64,000 nt of DNA from Falsirhodobacter flavus (GTDB lineage Bacteria; Pseudomonadota; Alphaproteobacteria; Rhodobacterales; Rhodobacteraceae). This document shows positions 1 to 8,535 of the stretch, piece by piece. The position numbers and the translations under genes were made by a program. The stretch is taken from assembly GCA_029846755.1 (NCBI GenBank), contig JARWBI010000001.1:434001-498000 (forward strand). The letters are read 5' to 3'. A model generated the notes under the pieces. That model did no database searches and was not told where the DNA came from. It saw only the letters and a program-made list of their open reading frames with translations. Each line of letters begins with the position of its first letter. Position 1 is the first letter of the stretch.

Positions 1-33
1 GCTGGGCTGGGGATGCCGGGCTGGAATTGCGGC

Positions 34-52
34 CGCGCCGGGTGCCGGCGCG
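34..52 (-). terminator. Hairpin downstream of hemP
   Basis: A perfect 8-bp inverted repeat (CGCGCCGG, loop GTG, CCGGCGCG) lies 16 bases past the hemP stop codon on the minus strand. No T-run follows it, so it is at best a factor-dependent terminator or an mRNA 3'-end stabiliser. The window starts too close to show the next gene. Confidence 0.35.
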
Positions 53-67
53 ACCGGGCGGGGAGGC

Positions 68-229
68 TTATTTCGTCAGGATCAGCTTGCCCGCGCGGGT
101 GATCCGCAGGCTGTAGACCTGACCGTGCAGCACGATGCGCGCCTGCGTTCCGCCATCGGTCAGGCGGGTGGCGTCATGCACCGGAATGCCGGTTTCGATG
201 AGGTTCAGGGGATCGGTCATCGCGTTCAT
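68..229 (-). CDS. hemP: Hemin uptake protein HemP family
   Basis: A small cytoplasmic protein of 53 residues. The second half, with RIVLHGQVYSLRITRAGKLI followed by a terminal LTK, is the signature of the HemP family (PF10636), where the compact fold ends in Lys-Leu-Ile-Leu-Thr-Lys. Family members are linked to haem uptake and, in rhizobia (HmuP), to activation of haem-uptake genes. The start is the ATG at 229, which overlaps the stop codon of the preceding small gene (ATGA), so translation is probably coupled. No haem receptor or transporter gene is visible; any partners would lie beyond the window edge. The family call is strong; a regulatory role here is inference. Confidence 0.85.
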   Translation of the reverse strand: MNAMTDPLNLIETGIPVHDATRLTDGGTQARIVLHGQVYSLRITRAGKLILTK

Positions 230-357
230 GCTGCACGCTCCATACGGTCGATAAGTGCTGTGAAACCCGTGGTTCCGGGGGCAAGGCCCGCCAGCGCCTG
301 GCGCAGAATCTCGCCCAGACAGGGTTCGGGGGTGATGGGTGTTCTTTCGGGCGTCAT
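226..357 (-). CDS. Small protein of unknown function coupled to hemP
   Basis: A 43-residue reading frame starting MTPERTPITPEPCLGEILRQ and ending RMERAA. Its stop overlaps the hemP start (ATGA at 226-229). A GGAG motif lies 8 bases before its ATG, which is the best ribosome-binding site in the neighbourhood. It is too short and too poorly conserved to name. The composition (one amphipathic helix, no membrane segment) fits a small soluble protein or a leader peptide for hemP. I do not recognise a family. Position, start signal and coupling are seen directly; that it is a stable protein is inference. Confidence 0.55.
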   Translation of the reverse strand: MTPERTPITPEPCLGEILRQALAGLAPGTTGFTALIDRMERAA

Positions 358-547
358 CGGTTTTCTCCGTCCGCGGCTGCCCGAAAGGGCTGGCTCGGAT
401 GAAGGAAAGGTGACTGAAAAAGTCGGAGTTGTAAAGACTGATTTTTTTGGTCGGAAATAGGGTCGCAAGCGGATGCTTGCCGTCGTCATGGAACGGTCGC
501 ATCCTGCGGCCCATATCGATGTCAGTTCAACCAGTGGAGTGAGGACG
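358..547. promoter_or_regulatory. Divergent intergenic region between hemP unit and DUF533 gene
   Basis: This 190-base AT-richer stretch separates the minus-strand hemP unit from the plus-strand DUF533 gene and must hold both promoters. GACTGA occurs twice, at 412-417 and 436-441, 24 bases apart, and the first copy forms a short inverted repeat GACT-GAAAA-AGTC. An iron-responsive operator (Irr, RirA or Fur) would be expected for hemP, but I cannot match the sequence to a known consensus with confidence. Confidence 0.35.
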
Positions 548-1261
548 ATGAAGGACGCGAAAAACATCCTGGACAGCCTGATCCAGAACTTCGGCCAAAG
601 CCGCACGCAGGGTGGGCTGGGCGGCATGGCCGAACAGGCCAAGGGCGCATGGGATCGCCAGTCGGGCATGACCAAGGGCGCGATTGCCGGCGGCGGTCTG
701 CTTGCGTTGCTGCTGGGCGGCAAGAACAGCGTCCGGATGGCAGGCGGCGCGATGAAGATGGGCGGGCTGGCCGTGGTCGGCAGCCTTGCCTACAAGGCGT
801 TTCAGGACTGGCAGGCGGGCCAGAAGGCACAGGTCGGCGCCGAACCCGCCGCGACCCCGCTTCCCGCGCCCGAGGGCACTCCCTTCAACCCCACCGATCC
901 CGAGGCTGCCGACGATCTGGCAACGCGGTTGGTGCAGACGATGGTCGCCGCCGCCAAGGCCGACGGTCACGTCACCCCGGACGAGCTTCAGCGCATCGAA
1001 TCGCAACTGGGCGAACTGGGTCTTGGCCCGGAGGCCGAGCGTCTGATCCAGGCGGAGCTTAACGCGCCGCTGGATGTCGGCCGCATCGCCGAGCTTGCCC
1101 GCACCCCCGAGGAAGCGGCAGAGATCTATACGATGTCGCTGCTGGTCGTGGACGAGGAGAACCCGGCCGAGAAGGGCTATCTTGCGATGCTGGCGGCGCG
1201 GCTGAACCTTGACCCGGGTCTGGTCGAACATCTGCACGCCAAGGTCGCGTCTGTCGCCTAA
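548..1261 (+). CDS. DUF533 / TerB-like protein (YebE type)
   Basis: 237 residues. The N-terminal half has the glycine-rich DUF533 arrangement of E. coli YebE, including a hydrophobic segment around residues 40-80 (AIAGGGLLALLLGG and GGLAVVGSLAYKAF). It is followed by an acidic Pro/Ala linker. The C-terminal half (about 125-237) is a TerB-like helical domain with the acidic motif KADGHVTPDE. Family members are inner-membrane-associated proteins of unknown function. The ATG at 548 was chosen because GAGG precedes it and the domain begins there; the frame could extend upstream to 473 without support. It overlaps the convergent IclR gene by 4 bases. Confidence 0.8.
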   Translation: MKDAKNILDSLIQNFGQSRTQGGLGGMAEQAKGAWDRQSGMTKGAIAGGGLLALLLGGKNSVRMAGGAMKMGGLAVVGSLAYKAFQDWQAGQKAQVGAEPAATPLPAPEGTPFNPTDPEAADDLATRLVQTMVAAAKADGHVTPDELQRIESQLGELGLGPEAERLIQAELNAPLDVGRIAELARTPEEAAEIYTMSLLVVDEENPAEKGYLAMLAARLNLDPGLVEHLHAKVASVA

Positions 1262-2040
1262 GGGCCCGAACCGGCGGTGGCGGCGGTCAGAAGATCCGCC
1301 GCCGCACGCAGGGCGGTGCCCGCGCGCTGTGCATCCGACAGGCTGAGCCGGAACGCCGGGGCCGACAGCGACAGCGCCGCGATCGCCCGCCCGCCGCGCC
1401 CGAAGATCGGCGCGGCCACCCCTCGCATCCCCTCAAGGCTTTCCTGATCGTCCAGCGCGTGGCCCCTGTCGCGGATGCGCGACAACTCCCGGTCCAGCGC
1501 CGCCGCTGCGGTGATGGTCAGCGACGTGTGGCGCACCAGCGCCCCCGCCTCGACCGCACCCCAGGCCAGCAGCGCCTTGCCCGAGGCCGAGGCGTGAAGC
1601 GGCGCGCGGCTGCCCGGCGGGAAATTTGCGCGAAGCTGGCGCGGGCCTTCGGCTTCGGCCAGATGCAGCACCTCGCCGCCCGAGGCGATGGCCAGCGACA
1701 CGGTTTCCGAAAGCTCGTCGCGCAGACGGGCCATCGGGGCCGCGGCCCGCGCCACCAGCGAATCGCGGCGCAGGAATGCGTTTCCCAGACGGAACGCCCC
1801 CGCGCCGATGCGAAACCGCATGTCTTCGGATTCCACCATGCCCTCCGCCTCCAGCGTGGTCAGCGCGCGGAAGGTCGAGGCAAGCGGCTGCCCCCCGAGT
1901 TCCGCCGCCTCGGACACGGTCAGCCCGTCATGCGCCGCCAGAAGCCGCAAAAGCCGGATGGCGCGTTCGACGGCAACGACGGTGGAAGGGTCATCGGTTG
2001 TTCGGGGGCGGCCACGGGGCCGGACGGGGATCGTGCTCAT
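1258..2040 (-). CDS. IclR-family transcriptional regulator
   Basis: 260 residues. It has an N-terminal winged helix-turn-helix (about 25-85, with SEAAELGGQPLASTFRALTT as the recognition region) and a C-terminal IclR effector domain (about 95-250, including HLAEAEGPRQLRANFPPGSR and HASASGKALLAW). The N-terminus is basic. The ATG at 2040 is preceded by GGAGAG. IclR proteins bind small carboxylic acids such as glyoxylate. E. coli AllR, of this family, controls allantoin genes in response to glyoxylate, and glyoxylate is an end product of the nearby pathway, so an AllR-like role is possible. That is inference only; a GAPDH gene lies between it and the purine genes. Confidence 0.88.
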   Translation of the reverse strand: MSTIPVRPRGRPRTTDDPSTVVAVERAIRLLRLLAAHDGLTVSEAAELGGQPLASTFRALTTLEAEGMVESEDMRFRIGAGAFRLGNAFLRRDSLVARAAAPMARLRDELSETVSLAIASGGEVLHLAEAEGPRQLRANFPPGSRAPLHASASGKALLAWGAVEAGALVRHTSLTITAAAALDRELSRIRDRGHALDDQESLEGMRGVAAPIFGRGGRAIAALSLSAPAFRLSLSDAQRAGTALRAAADLLTAATAGSGP

Positions 2041-2117
2041 GCCGCTCTCCTTTTCGTGATGAAGCGGGCGCGGCGCGATTCCTGTCCAGCGATTCTGCGC
2101 GGGCGGATGACGCATCG

Positions 2118-2141
2118 GCACATTATCGCCTTATTGTGTGC
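2118..2141. promoter_or_regulatory. Candidate operator between iclR-type gene and gap
   Basis: The divergent region 2041-2196 contains an imperfect inverted repeat with arms GCACA (2118-2122) and TGTGC (2137-2141) around an AT-rich centre. A second small one (TGCTT-TGACG-AAGCA, 2163-2177) lies just before the gap ribosome-binding site. Either could bind the adjacent IclR-family protein. Short arms make this weak evidence. Confidence 0.3.
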
Positions 2142-2196
2142 ATTGAAGCGGCGCTGTCATTCTGCTTTGACGAAGCAAAGGTCAGGAGGCAGGCAT

Positions 2197-3174
2197 ATGC
2201 GGGTGTTCCTCAACGGATTCGGGCGGATCGGGCGGTCGGTGCTGCGGGCATGGGCGCGGGGAACGTGGCCGGTCCAGATCGTCGGCATCAACGACATCGC
2301 GGCGCCGGACATGTGCGCCTATCTGTTCCAATACGACAGCGTCTTCGGGCCGTGGCCGGGAACGGTGGAGCTTCGGGACGGCGCGCTGGTCGTGGACGGG
2401 CGCGCGATCCCGTTGCATCGGGCGGCGGATCTGTCGGCGCTGGACCTGTCGGGCGTAGATGTGGTGATGGAATGCACGGGCCGCGCCGATGCGCGCGAGG
2501 TGGCCGAACGCGGGCTGCGGGCGGGGGCGGGGCGGGTGCTGATCTCCGGCCCGTCGAAGGCGGCGGATGTGACGGTGGTTCTGGGCGCGAACGAGGATGC
2601 GATCACGGATCAGCGGATCATCTCGAACGCCTCCTGCACGACGAATGCGCTTGCGCCGCTGGTGCGGCTGCTGGACCGCGAATGGGGGGTGGTCACGGGG
2701 TCGATGACAACCATCCATTGCTATACCGGCAGTCAGCCGACCGTGGATGCGCCCGCCGCCGATTTCGCGCGCAGCCGGGCGGCGGCGTTGTCGATGGTGC
2801 CCACGACGACCTCGGCCCAGCGGCTTCTGGATCAGGTGCTGCCCGACCTGGCGGGGCGGGTGCAGGGATCGGCGGTGCGGGTGCCGGTGGCCAGCGTTTC
2901 CGCCGTGGATCTGGCGGTGATGCTGGACCGTGTACCGACGGTGGAGGTGGTGAACGAAGCGTTCAAGTCCGGCGGCGTCATCGGCTGGACCGACCGCCCG
3001 CTGGTCAGCTCGGACCTGCGGGCGCGTCCCGAAAGCATCGTCATGGCCACCCCCGAAACGCGGATCACCGCACAGGGGATGGTCCGCGTCTTTGGCTGGT
3101 ATGACAACGAATGGGGCTTTTCCAACCGGATGCTGGATGTCGCCTTAATGATCGGCAAGCGCCGCGGCGCGTGA
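2197..3174 (+). CDS. gap: Divergent glyceraldehyde-3-phosphate dehydrogenase
   Basis: 325 residues, slightly shorter than the usual 330-335. NGFGRIGR (6-13) is the Rossmann NAD site, with Asp in VGIND (33) favouring NAD+. The catalytic Cys147 sits in SNASCTTNALAP and His174 in IHCYT. The phosphate-binding Arg in VRVP and the C-terminal WYDNEWGFSN are kept. It differs from classical GapA: the GAAK segment after the nucleophile loop is SAQR (Ser206 for Gly, Arg209 for Lys), and HATT/HAYT is HCYT. Phosphorylating GAPDH is likeliest; erythrose-4-phosphate dehydrogenase or another aldehyde dehydrogenase is possible. A perfect AGGAGG (2184-2189) precedes the ATG. The 3' end overlaps the convergent permease gene by 30 bases. 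Confidence 0.85.
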   Translation: MRVFLNGFGRIGRSVLRAWARGTWPVQIVGINDIAAPDMCAYLFQYDSVFGPWPGTVELRDGALVVDGRAIPLHRAADLSALDLSGVDVVMECTGRADAREVAERGLRAGAGRVLISGPSKAADVTVVLGANEDAITDQRIISNASCTTNALAPLVRLLDREWGVVTGSMTTIHCYTGSQPTVDAPAADFARSRAAALSMVPTTTSAQRLLDQVLPDLAGRVQGSAVRVPVASVSAVDLAVMLDRVPTVEVVNEAFKSGGVIGWTDRPLVSSDLRARPESIVMATPETRITAQGMVRVFGWYDNEWGFSNRMLDVALMIGKRRGA

Positions 3175-4584
3175 CGCCTCGGCCGCCGTGCCGCGCGCAC
3201 CGTTGAAGAAGGCGTTCAGTCCGACCGCCGCGATGGTCGCCAGCAGGATGCCGCTTTCGATCAGCGGGTGCAGCCCGTGCGGCATCCACATCTTGAAGTC
3301 CGGCGCGACCAGCGGGATCATCCCGAAGCCCAGGGACACCGCGACGATGAACAGATTGTTGCGGTTCGTCGCGAAATCCACGTTCGACAGGATGCGAATG
3401 CCGGTGGCGGCGACCATGCCGAACATCACGATCCCCGCGCCGCCCAGCACGGCGGTCGGCAGCGATTCCACCAGTGCGCCCATCTTGGGCACCAGTCCCA
3501 GCACGATCAGGATGATCCCGCCCGCCACGCAGACGAAGCGGCTGCGAACGCCCGTGACGCCGACAAGGCCGACATTCTGGCTGAAGGAGGTATAGGGGAA
3601 GGTGTTGAAGATCCCCCCGATCAGCGTGCCCAGACCATCCGTCCGCAAGCCCGCCGACAGGACGGGCTGGGTGATCTTGCGCTCGGTCAGCTCTCCCAAA
3701 GCCAGGAACATCCCGGTGGATTCGATCATCACCACGATCATCACCAGCACCATCGTCACGATCATCACCGGATCGAAGATCGGCATCCCGAAATGGAACG
3801 GCGTGATGAGGGCGAACCAATCGGCCTCGGCCACCTTGGAGAACGCCATCTTGCCTGCCAGCGTCGCCAGCACCCCGCCGATCACGATGCCCAAGAGGAC
3901 CGAGATATTGGCGATGAAGCCGCGCCCATACCGTGCGATCAGCAGGATCGAGCCCAGCACGATGGCCGAGATCACGATGTTCCCCGCATCGGCATAGGCC
4001 GGGTTCTGCATCGTCGGCGCAAGGCGCAGCCCCTCGGGGGCGGCGGCACCGGCCAGCCATTCGGCATGGGCGGGATCGACGATGCGCGGTGCGGTGGGGC
4101 CGACCGGGTTGCCAAAGATCCAGTTGATCCCGATCCGCATCAGCGTCACGCCGATCACAAGGATGATCGTCCCCGTCACCACCGGGGGAAAGAACCGCAG
4201 CATCCGGCTGACCAGCGGCGCGATCGCCATGGAAACGATCCCGGCGGCGATGATCGCGCCAAAGATCATCCGCGCGCCCTCGGTGCCGGGATAGGCGCTG
4301 CCGATCGCGACCATCGGCCCGACCGAGGCGAAGGTCACGCCCATCATCACCGGAAGGCGCACGCCGAACCACTGTGTCATCCCCAGCGACTGGATCAGCG
4401 TGACGATTCCGCAGGCGAACAGGTCAGCGGAAATCAGAAAGGCGACATCCGCGGGGGCGAGGCCAAGCGCCCGCCCCACGATCAGCGGGACGGCGACCGC
4501 GCCCGCATACATCACCAGAACATGTTGCAGCCCAAGCGTGAACAGCCGGGGCGGCGGCAGAAATTCATCTACCGGATGGGTCAT
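3145..4584 (-). CDS. NCS2 xanthine/urate-type permease
   Basis: 479 residues and highly hydrophobic throughout, as expected for a 14-helix NCS2 (nucleobase:cation symporter-2) protein. The family signature is present as SQNVGLVGVTGVRSRFV. The N-terminal helix has the QHVLVMYAGAVAVPLIVG motif typical of xanthine and urate carriers. It is the last gene of the minus-strand unit puuE-uraD, allE, allA, permease, starting 39 bases after the allA stop with AGGAGAG before the ATG. Context suggests import of xanthine, urate or allantoin by proton symport; exact substrate cannot be read from sequence. Confidence 0.88.
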   Translation of the reverse strand: MTHPVDEFLPPPRLFTLGLQHVLVMYAGAVAVPLIVGRALGLAPADVAFLISADLFACGIVTLIQSLGMTQWFGVRLPVMMGVTFASVGPMVAIGSAYPGTEGARMIFGAIIAAGIVSMAIAPLVSRMLRFFPPVVTGTIILVIGVTLMRIGINWIFGNPVGPTAPRIVDPAHAEWLAGAAAPEGLRLAPTMQNPAYADAGNIVISAIVLGSILLIARYGRGFIANISVLLGIVIGGVLATLAGKMAFSKVAEADWFALITPFHFGMPIFDPVMIVTMVLVMIVVMIESTGMFLALGELTERKITQPVLSAGLRTDGLGTLIGGIFNTFPYTSFSQNVGLVGVTGVRSRFVCVAGGIILIVLGLVPKMGALVESLPTAVLGGAGIVMFGMVAATGIRILSNVDFATNRNNLFIVAVSLGFGMIPLVAPDFKMWMPHGLHPLIESGILLATIAAVGLNAFFNGARGTAAEASRAAALADH

Positions 4585-4623
4585 CTTTTCTCTCCTGTTG
4601 GGTCGGTGCCGCTTCTGTGGCGG

Positions 4624-5094
4624 TCATCCGATGGTGTAGGGGTCCTTGAACCAGTGCTCCTGAAGGTTGGGGGTAGGGCCGATCCTGTCGATCACAGCGA
4701 ACAGGCCGGGGGAATGAAGCGGGGTCAGAACCCCGTGCCAGACGCCCCGGTGGATGTTGATGCCCTGATGCGGGGCGGTCAGGAACGCGCAGGGCGTGTC
4801 GGGCGTCTCGTCGCGGCCCGCGACGATGACCAGAAACGGATGCTCGGTCATCGGGATGAAGGCTTGCGAGCCTTCGGGGTGCCGTTCCACCAGATCGAGG
4901 CGGTAGGGCAGTCTGCGCGGCTGGGCCTGAAAGATCGATATCCCGGCGCGGGCATCGCCGAAATCCATCACAGCCCGGTCGTGAAAGCGCCCGCAAAGCC
5001 CTTGATTGATGATCCGGTCCGGATCGCCCACAGCTTCCAGCACGTCGCCGAACGGGGCGAAGGCTTCGGCAGTCAGGGGCGCGGGGCGGATCAT
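4624..5094 (-). CDS. allA: Ureidoglycolate lyase
   Basis: 156 residues, the normal size for AllA. It splits (S)-ureidoglycolate into glyoxylate and urea, the last step of ureide degradation, in the cytoplasm. The N-terminus LTAEAFAPFGDVLEA and the later GINIHRGVWHGVLTPL segment (histidines of the cupin-like active site) are characteristic. The ATG at 5094 overlaps the stop of the upstream aminohydrolase gene (ATGA), indicating translational coupling. A longer in-frame extension to 5229 has no support. Product urea would need urease or export elsewhere. Confidence 0.92.
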   Translation of the reverse strand: MIRPAPLTAEAFAPFGDVLEAVGDPDRIINQGLCGRFHDRAVMDFGDARAGISIFQAQPRRLPYRLDLVERHPEGSQAFIPMTEHPFLVIVAGRDETPDTPCAFLTAPHQGINIHRGVWHGVLTPLHSPGLFAVIDRIGPTPNLQEHWFKDPYTIG

Positions 5095-5906
5095 TTCAGC
5101 CTCAAGGGTGGGTGGCGGTTCACGTCCTTGTAGAGCAAGTAGCGGAACGGACCCGGACCCGCAGCATAGCATGCCTGCGGGCAATAGGCGCGCAGCCACA
5201 TGAAGTCCCCGGCTTCGACCTCGACCCAATCCTTGTTCAATTTATAGACCGCTTTGCCCTCCAGCACGTAAAGGCCGTGCTCCATCACATGCGTCTCCTC
5301 GAACGGGATCACGCCGCCGGGCTGGAAGGTGACGATGGTGACGTGCATGTCGTGACGCAGGTCGTTGGGGTCGACGAAACGGGTGGTGGCCCAGGCGCCG
5401 TTCGTGTCGGGCATAGGGCTGGGGGCGATGTCCTGCTCGTTCAGGATCAGCGCCTCGGGTTTCGCCATCCCGCCGGATTCCCAGATCTTCCGGACCCAGT
5501 GGAAGCGGGCATGGTCCGTGCCGTGGTTCCACAGCGCCCATGCCGATCCGGCGGGGATATAGGCATAGCTTCCGGCGCGCAGATCGTGGCGCTGGCCGTC
5601 GATGGTCAGGGTGGGGGTGCCTTCGGTCACGAACAGCACGCCCTGCGCCTCGGCCTCGGGTTCGGGGGTGTCCGATCCGCCGCCGGGGGCGACCTCCATC
5701 ACATATTGGCTGAAAGTTTCAGAGAAGCCGGTCATCGGGCGGGCGATCAGCCACAGGCGCGTCTTGTCCCATCCCGGCAGAAAGCTGGTCACGATGTCGG
5801 AGAACACCCCGCGCGGGATGAAGGCATAGGCTTCGGTGAAGACGGCCCGGCCGGTCATCAGCTGCGTTTGCGGCGGCAGGCCGCCTTCGGGTGCGTAATA
5901 GGTCAT
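5091..5906 (-). CDS. allE: (S)-ureidoglycine aminohydrolase
   Basis: 271 residues forming two cupin domains. It converts (S)-ureidoglycine to (S)-ureidoglycolate with release of ammonia and depends on Mn2+. The family-specific C-terminal cupin motif is clear: [20 protein letters not shown] near residue 205, followed by [12 protein letters not shown] at the end. The N-terminal [16 protein letters not shown] is also typical. The start at 5906 overlaps the puuE-uraD stop (ATGA) and the end overlaps allA (ATGA), so the three form one coupled unit. The enzyme acts directly before AllA in the pathway. Confidence 0.93.
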   Translation of the reverse strand: MTYYAPEGGLPPQTQLMTGRAVFTEAYAFIPRGVFSDIVTSFLPGWDKTRLWLIARPMTGFSETFSQYVMEVAPGGGSDTPEPEAEAQGVLFVTEGTPTLTIDGQRHDLRAGSYAYIPAGSAWALWNHGTDHARFHWVRKIWESGGMAKPEALILNEQDIAPSPMPDTNGAWATTRFVDPNDLRHDMHVTIVTFQPGGVIPFEETHVMEHGLYVLEGKAVYKLNKDWVEVEAGDFMWLRAYCPQACYAAGPGPFRYLLYKDVNRHPPLRLK

Positions 5907-7291
5907 GGCAGCAGGTCCTTCAGACGAAGTTCGGCGATGCGTTCCACCTGTTTGCAGGCGGTGGCGAATTCGGTGTCCCGGTCGTTGGCGATGCGCAGGG
6001 TGAAGGCATGCAGGATCGTCATCTTGGTATTGTCCCGCACGGCGATGATGAAGGGAAAGCCGTGCCGCGCGACGTAATCGGCGTTCAGACGCTGGAACGT
6101 CTCGCGCTCCTCGTCCGTCAGCGCGTCGAGGCCGACGCTGGCCTGTTCGGCGCTGCTGTCGGCGGTCAGACGCCTGGCCTGCGCCAGCTTGCCTGCCAGA
6201 TCGGGGTGGGCATTCAGCACGGCCAGCCGTTCGTCCGGCGTGGCGCTGCGGAAGGCGCGGCACAGCACCGAATGCACACCGATGGCGCTGTCATGGGCGG
6301 GGCCAAGCTCCATCTCCCACACGCGTTCGGCGATCCAGGGGGAATGTTCGAAGATTCCGCCGAACTTCGCCACGAAGGCATCGCGGTCCATGCGGCTGGG
6401 GCGTTCGCGCCGGACAGGCGGGTGGTTCGCCGCCCAATGCGCCGCGATCTGGCCGCGCGTTGCGAACCACGCGCCGCGGTGCTGGGCATAATCCAGGAAC
6501 CGGATCAACCCCGCCGCCTTTCCCGGACGCCCGATCAGGCGGCAATGCAGCCCGATCGAGAACATGCGCCCCCCTTCGGCGGTCAGCGTGTCGAAGGCAT
6601 CCTTCAGATACTGGAAGAACTGCTCGCCCGTGATGTAGCCGGGGGCGGTGGCGAACCGCATGTCGTTCGCCTCCAGCGTATAGGGGATGACCAGCTGGCC
6701 GTTGTCGAGCCAATAGGGCAGGTCGTCGTCATAGGTGTCCGATATCCAGTCGAACCCCTGCTCGGACGTCAGGCGCACGGTGTTGGCGGAACAGCGGCCC
6801 GTATACCAGCCGCGGGGGGGCTCGCCGACCACTTCGGTATGCAGGCGGATGGCCTCGGCGATCTGGCGGCGCTCCTCCTCCTCGGGCATGGCGCGGTGTT
6901 CGACCCATTTCAGACCGTGGGATGCGATTTCCCACCCGGCATCCTTCATCGCTGCCACCTGTTCGGGGCTGCGCGCCAGCGCGGTCGCGACGCCGTAGAT
7001 GGTCACGGGCAGCGCACGTTCGGTGAAGATGCGGTGCAGACGCCAGAACCCGGCCCGCGCGCCGTATTCATAGATGGATTCCATGTTCCAGTGCCGCTCG
7101 TTCGGCCACATGGCGGCACCGGGGATATCGGACAGGAACGCCTCGGACGCCGCATCGCCGTGCAGGATGCAGTTCTCGCCCCCTTCTTCGTAATTCAGCA
7201 CCAAGCTGATCGCGACGCGCGCATCGCCGGGCCAGCGCACCTGCGGCGGGGTCGCACCATATCCGGTCATGTCACGGGGGTAGCGGTTCAT
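5903..7291 (-). CDS. puuE: Bifunctional allantoinase PuuE / OHCU decarboxylase UraD fusion
   Basis: 462 residues with two enzymes in one chain. Residues about 1-305 are a PuuE-type allantoinase of the polysaccharide-deacetylase (NodB) fold, metal-independent of the classical AllB family, with [18 protein letters not shown] and [11 protein letters not shown]. Residues about 310-462 are 2-oxo-4-hydroxy-4-carboxy-5-ureidoimidazoline decarboxylase, with [16 protein letters not shown] and the catalytic-His motif [10 protein letters not shown]. The order inverts the pathway: UraD makes allantoin, PuuE opens it to allantoate. AAGGAG lies 6 bases before the ATG at 7291, which favours that start over the ATG at 7297. 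It is the first gene of the ureide unit. Confidence 0.93.
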   Translation of the reverse strand: MNRYPRDMTGYGATPPQVRWPGDARVAISLVLNYEEGGENCILHGDAASEAFLSDIPGAAMWPNERHWNMESIYEYGARAGFWRLHRIFTERALPVTIYGVATALARSPEQVAAMKDAGWEIASHGLKWVEHRAMPEEEERRQIAEAIRLHTEVVGEPPRGWYTGRCSANTVRLTSEQGFDWISDTYDDDLPYWLDNGQLVIPYTLEANDMRFATAPGYITGEQFFQYLKDAFDTLTAEGGRMFSIGLHCRLIGRPGKAAGLIRFLDYAQHRGAWFATRGQIAAHWAANHPPVRRERPSRMDRDAFVAKFGGIFEHSPWIAERVWEMELGPAHDSAIGVHSVLCRAFRSATPDERLAVLNAHPDLAGKLAQARRLTADSSAEQASVGLDALTDEERETFQRLNADYVARHGFPFIIAVRDNTKMTILHAFTLRIANDRDTEFATACKQVERIAELRLKDLLP

Positions 7292-7332
7292 CGGCATCTC
7301 CTTTGTTCCAAGATTATGCGGCATCGGCGAAG

Positions 7333-7346
7333 TTCTTTTTCAAGAA
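7333..7346. promoter_or_regulatory. Inverted repeat in the puuE-uraD / hydrolase divergent region
   Basis: The divergent region 7292-7426 contains TTCTT-TTTC-AAGAA, a 5-bp inverted repeat with 4-base spacer. It sits where an operator serving both the minus-strand ureide operon and the plus-strand 5-hydroxyisourate hydrolase gene would be expected. No regulator gene is adjacent, and the arms are short, so the assignment is tentative. Confidence 0.3.
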
Positions 7347-7426
7347 AACGGCGAAACTGCTTTACGGCAAGCCGCCCCTCGCATCCGATGCATCTTGGGG
7401 CGATGATGACGAAAACGGAGGCACCG

Positions 7427-7759
7427 ATGGGACGACTGACGACGCATGTGCTGGATACGGCGCTGGGCAAACCCGCCGCCGGGATCAGGGTCGAGCTGTT
7501 CCGGGACGGCACCCGCATCGCCGAGGCGACAACGAACGCCGACGGGCGCACCGACGCCCCGATGCTGTCACCGCTGGAGGCGGGCGAATACGAGCTGCTG
7601 TTCCATGCGGGCGATTACCTGCGCCGGACGGGGCAGGGCGATGGGGTGCTGTTTCTGGACCGTATCCCGATCCGCTTCGGCATCGCGGATGCGGAGGGGC
7701 ATTATCACGTCCCGCTGCTGATCTCGCCCTTCGCCTACAGCACCTATCGCGGCAGCTGA
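7427..7759 (+). CDS. uraH: 5-hydroxyisourate hydrolase
   Basis: 110 residues, standard for the transthyretin-related HIU hydrolase. It hydrolyses 5-hydroxyisourate, made by PuuD, to OHCU, the substrate of UraD. All family marks are present: the N-terminal [16 protein letters not shown], an internal [24 protein letters not shown], and the C-terminal tetrapeptide YRGS that distinguishes the enzyme from transthyretin. ACGGAGG precedes the ATG at 7427. The gene is divergent from the ureide operon and its 3' end overlaps the convergent metallophosphoesterase gene by 16 bases. Confidence 0.95.
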   Translation: MGRLTTHVLDTALGKPAAGIRVELFRDGTRIAEATTNADGRTDAPMLSPLEAGEYELLFHAGDYLRRTGQGDGVLFLDRIPIRFGIADAEGHYHVPLLISPFAYSTYRGS

Positions 7760-8535
7760 GCCCAGCGGTCCGCCTCGCGCCGGAAGGTCGCCTCGGCGGT
7801 GGTGCGGAATCTGGCGTCATCCCCGGCCGAGATGGCGCGGATATGCACCTCGGCCCGGCTGCAATCCAGCACGTTGAAGCTGTTCTCCTGATGCCGCAGC
7901 CGGGTCGAAAGGCCCGTGCCCGCCTGCACGAACAACAGCCCCGGCGCGTTCGTGAACGGGCCGACATGGGTTGTGTGGATATGCCCGCACAGCACGACAT
8001 CCGCGCCGCAATCCGACAGCGCCTTGAGCGCCCGGCCCGCGCCGCGCATCAGGCGTTTGTCGGTGCCCTCCAGATGTTCCAGCGGGTGATGCAGGGCGAC
8101 GACGCGCACCCGGTCGCCCGCATCCGCAAATTCGCGGCAGACGCGGGCCAGCGTCTTGCTGCGGAACCGCCCGGACTGGTGCGCCCAGCGGTTCACGGTA
8201 TTGACGCCAACGACCTTCAACCGCTCGTCCGACCATGTCGGCTCCAGATTGCGGTCGATGTATTTGCGATACCGATGCCAGGGCCAGACCATGCGCACGA
8301 ACAGATTGTCCAAGGGCGTGTCGTGATTGCCGGGAACCGACAGGGTCGGCGCCTCGATCCGTTTCACGAAGGCGGCGGCCTCCTGATATTGCCAGATGCG
8401 CGCGCGCTGTGTGAAATCGCCCGAAATCACCACGAGATCGGGTTTCAGCGCGTTCGTTTCTGCCAGCAGCGGCTCCAGCAGGGCGGGGGATGTGCGGCCG
8501 AAATGCAGGTCGGACAGGTGCACGATTCGCTTCAT
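7744..8535 (-). CDS. Calcineurin-like metallophosphoesterase
   Basis: 263 residues with the complete metallophosphoesterase motif set: HLSDLHFG (6-13), [18 protein letters not shown] and the final GHIHTTH. It is cytoplasmic, without signal peptide or membrane segment. The family includes cyclic-nucleotide phosphodiesterases (CpdA-like) and lipid phosphatases; the substrate is not decided by sequence. Its start overlaps the stop of the upstream lipid kinase gene (ATGA at 8532-8535), which suggests the two act on related phospho-substrates. Confidence 0.88.
   Translation of the reverse strand: MKRIVHLSDLHFGRTSPALLEPLLAETNALKPDLVVISGDFTQRARIWQYQEAAAFVKRIEAPTLSVPGNHDTPLDNLFVRMVWPWHRYRKYIDRNLEPTWSDERLKVVGVNTVNRWAHQSGRFRSKTLARVCREFADAGDRVRVVALHHPLEHLEGTDKRLMRGAGRALKALSDCGADVVLCGHIHTTHVGPFTNAPGLLFVQAGTGLSTRLRHQENSFNVLDCSRAEVHIRAISAGDDARFRTTAEATFRREADRWAQLPR

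Noticed and set aside
1459-2196. N-terminal extension of GAPDH in frame back to 1459
   Set aside because: It runs through the IclR gene in antisense, and the Rossmann motif starts right after the ATG at 2197 with a perfect AGGAGG before it.
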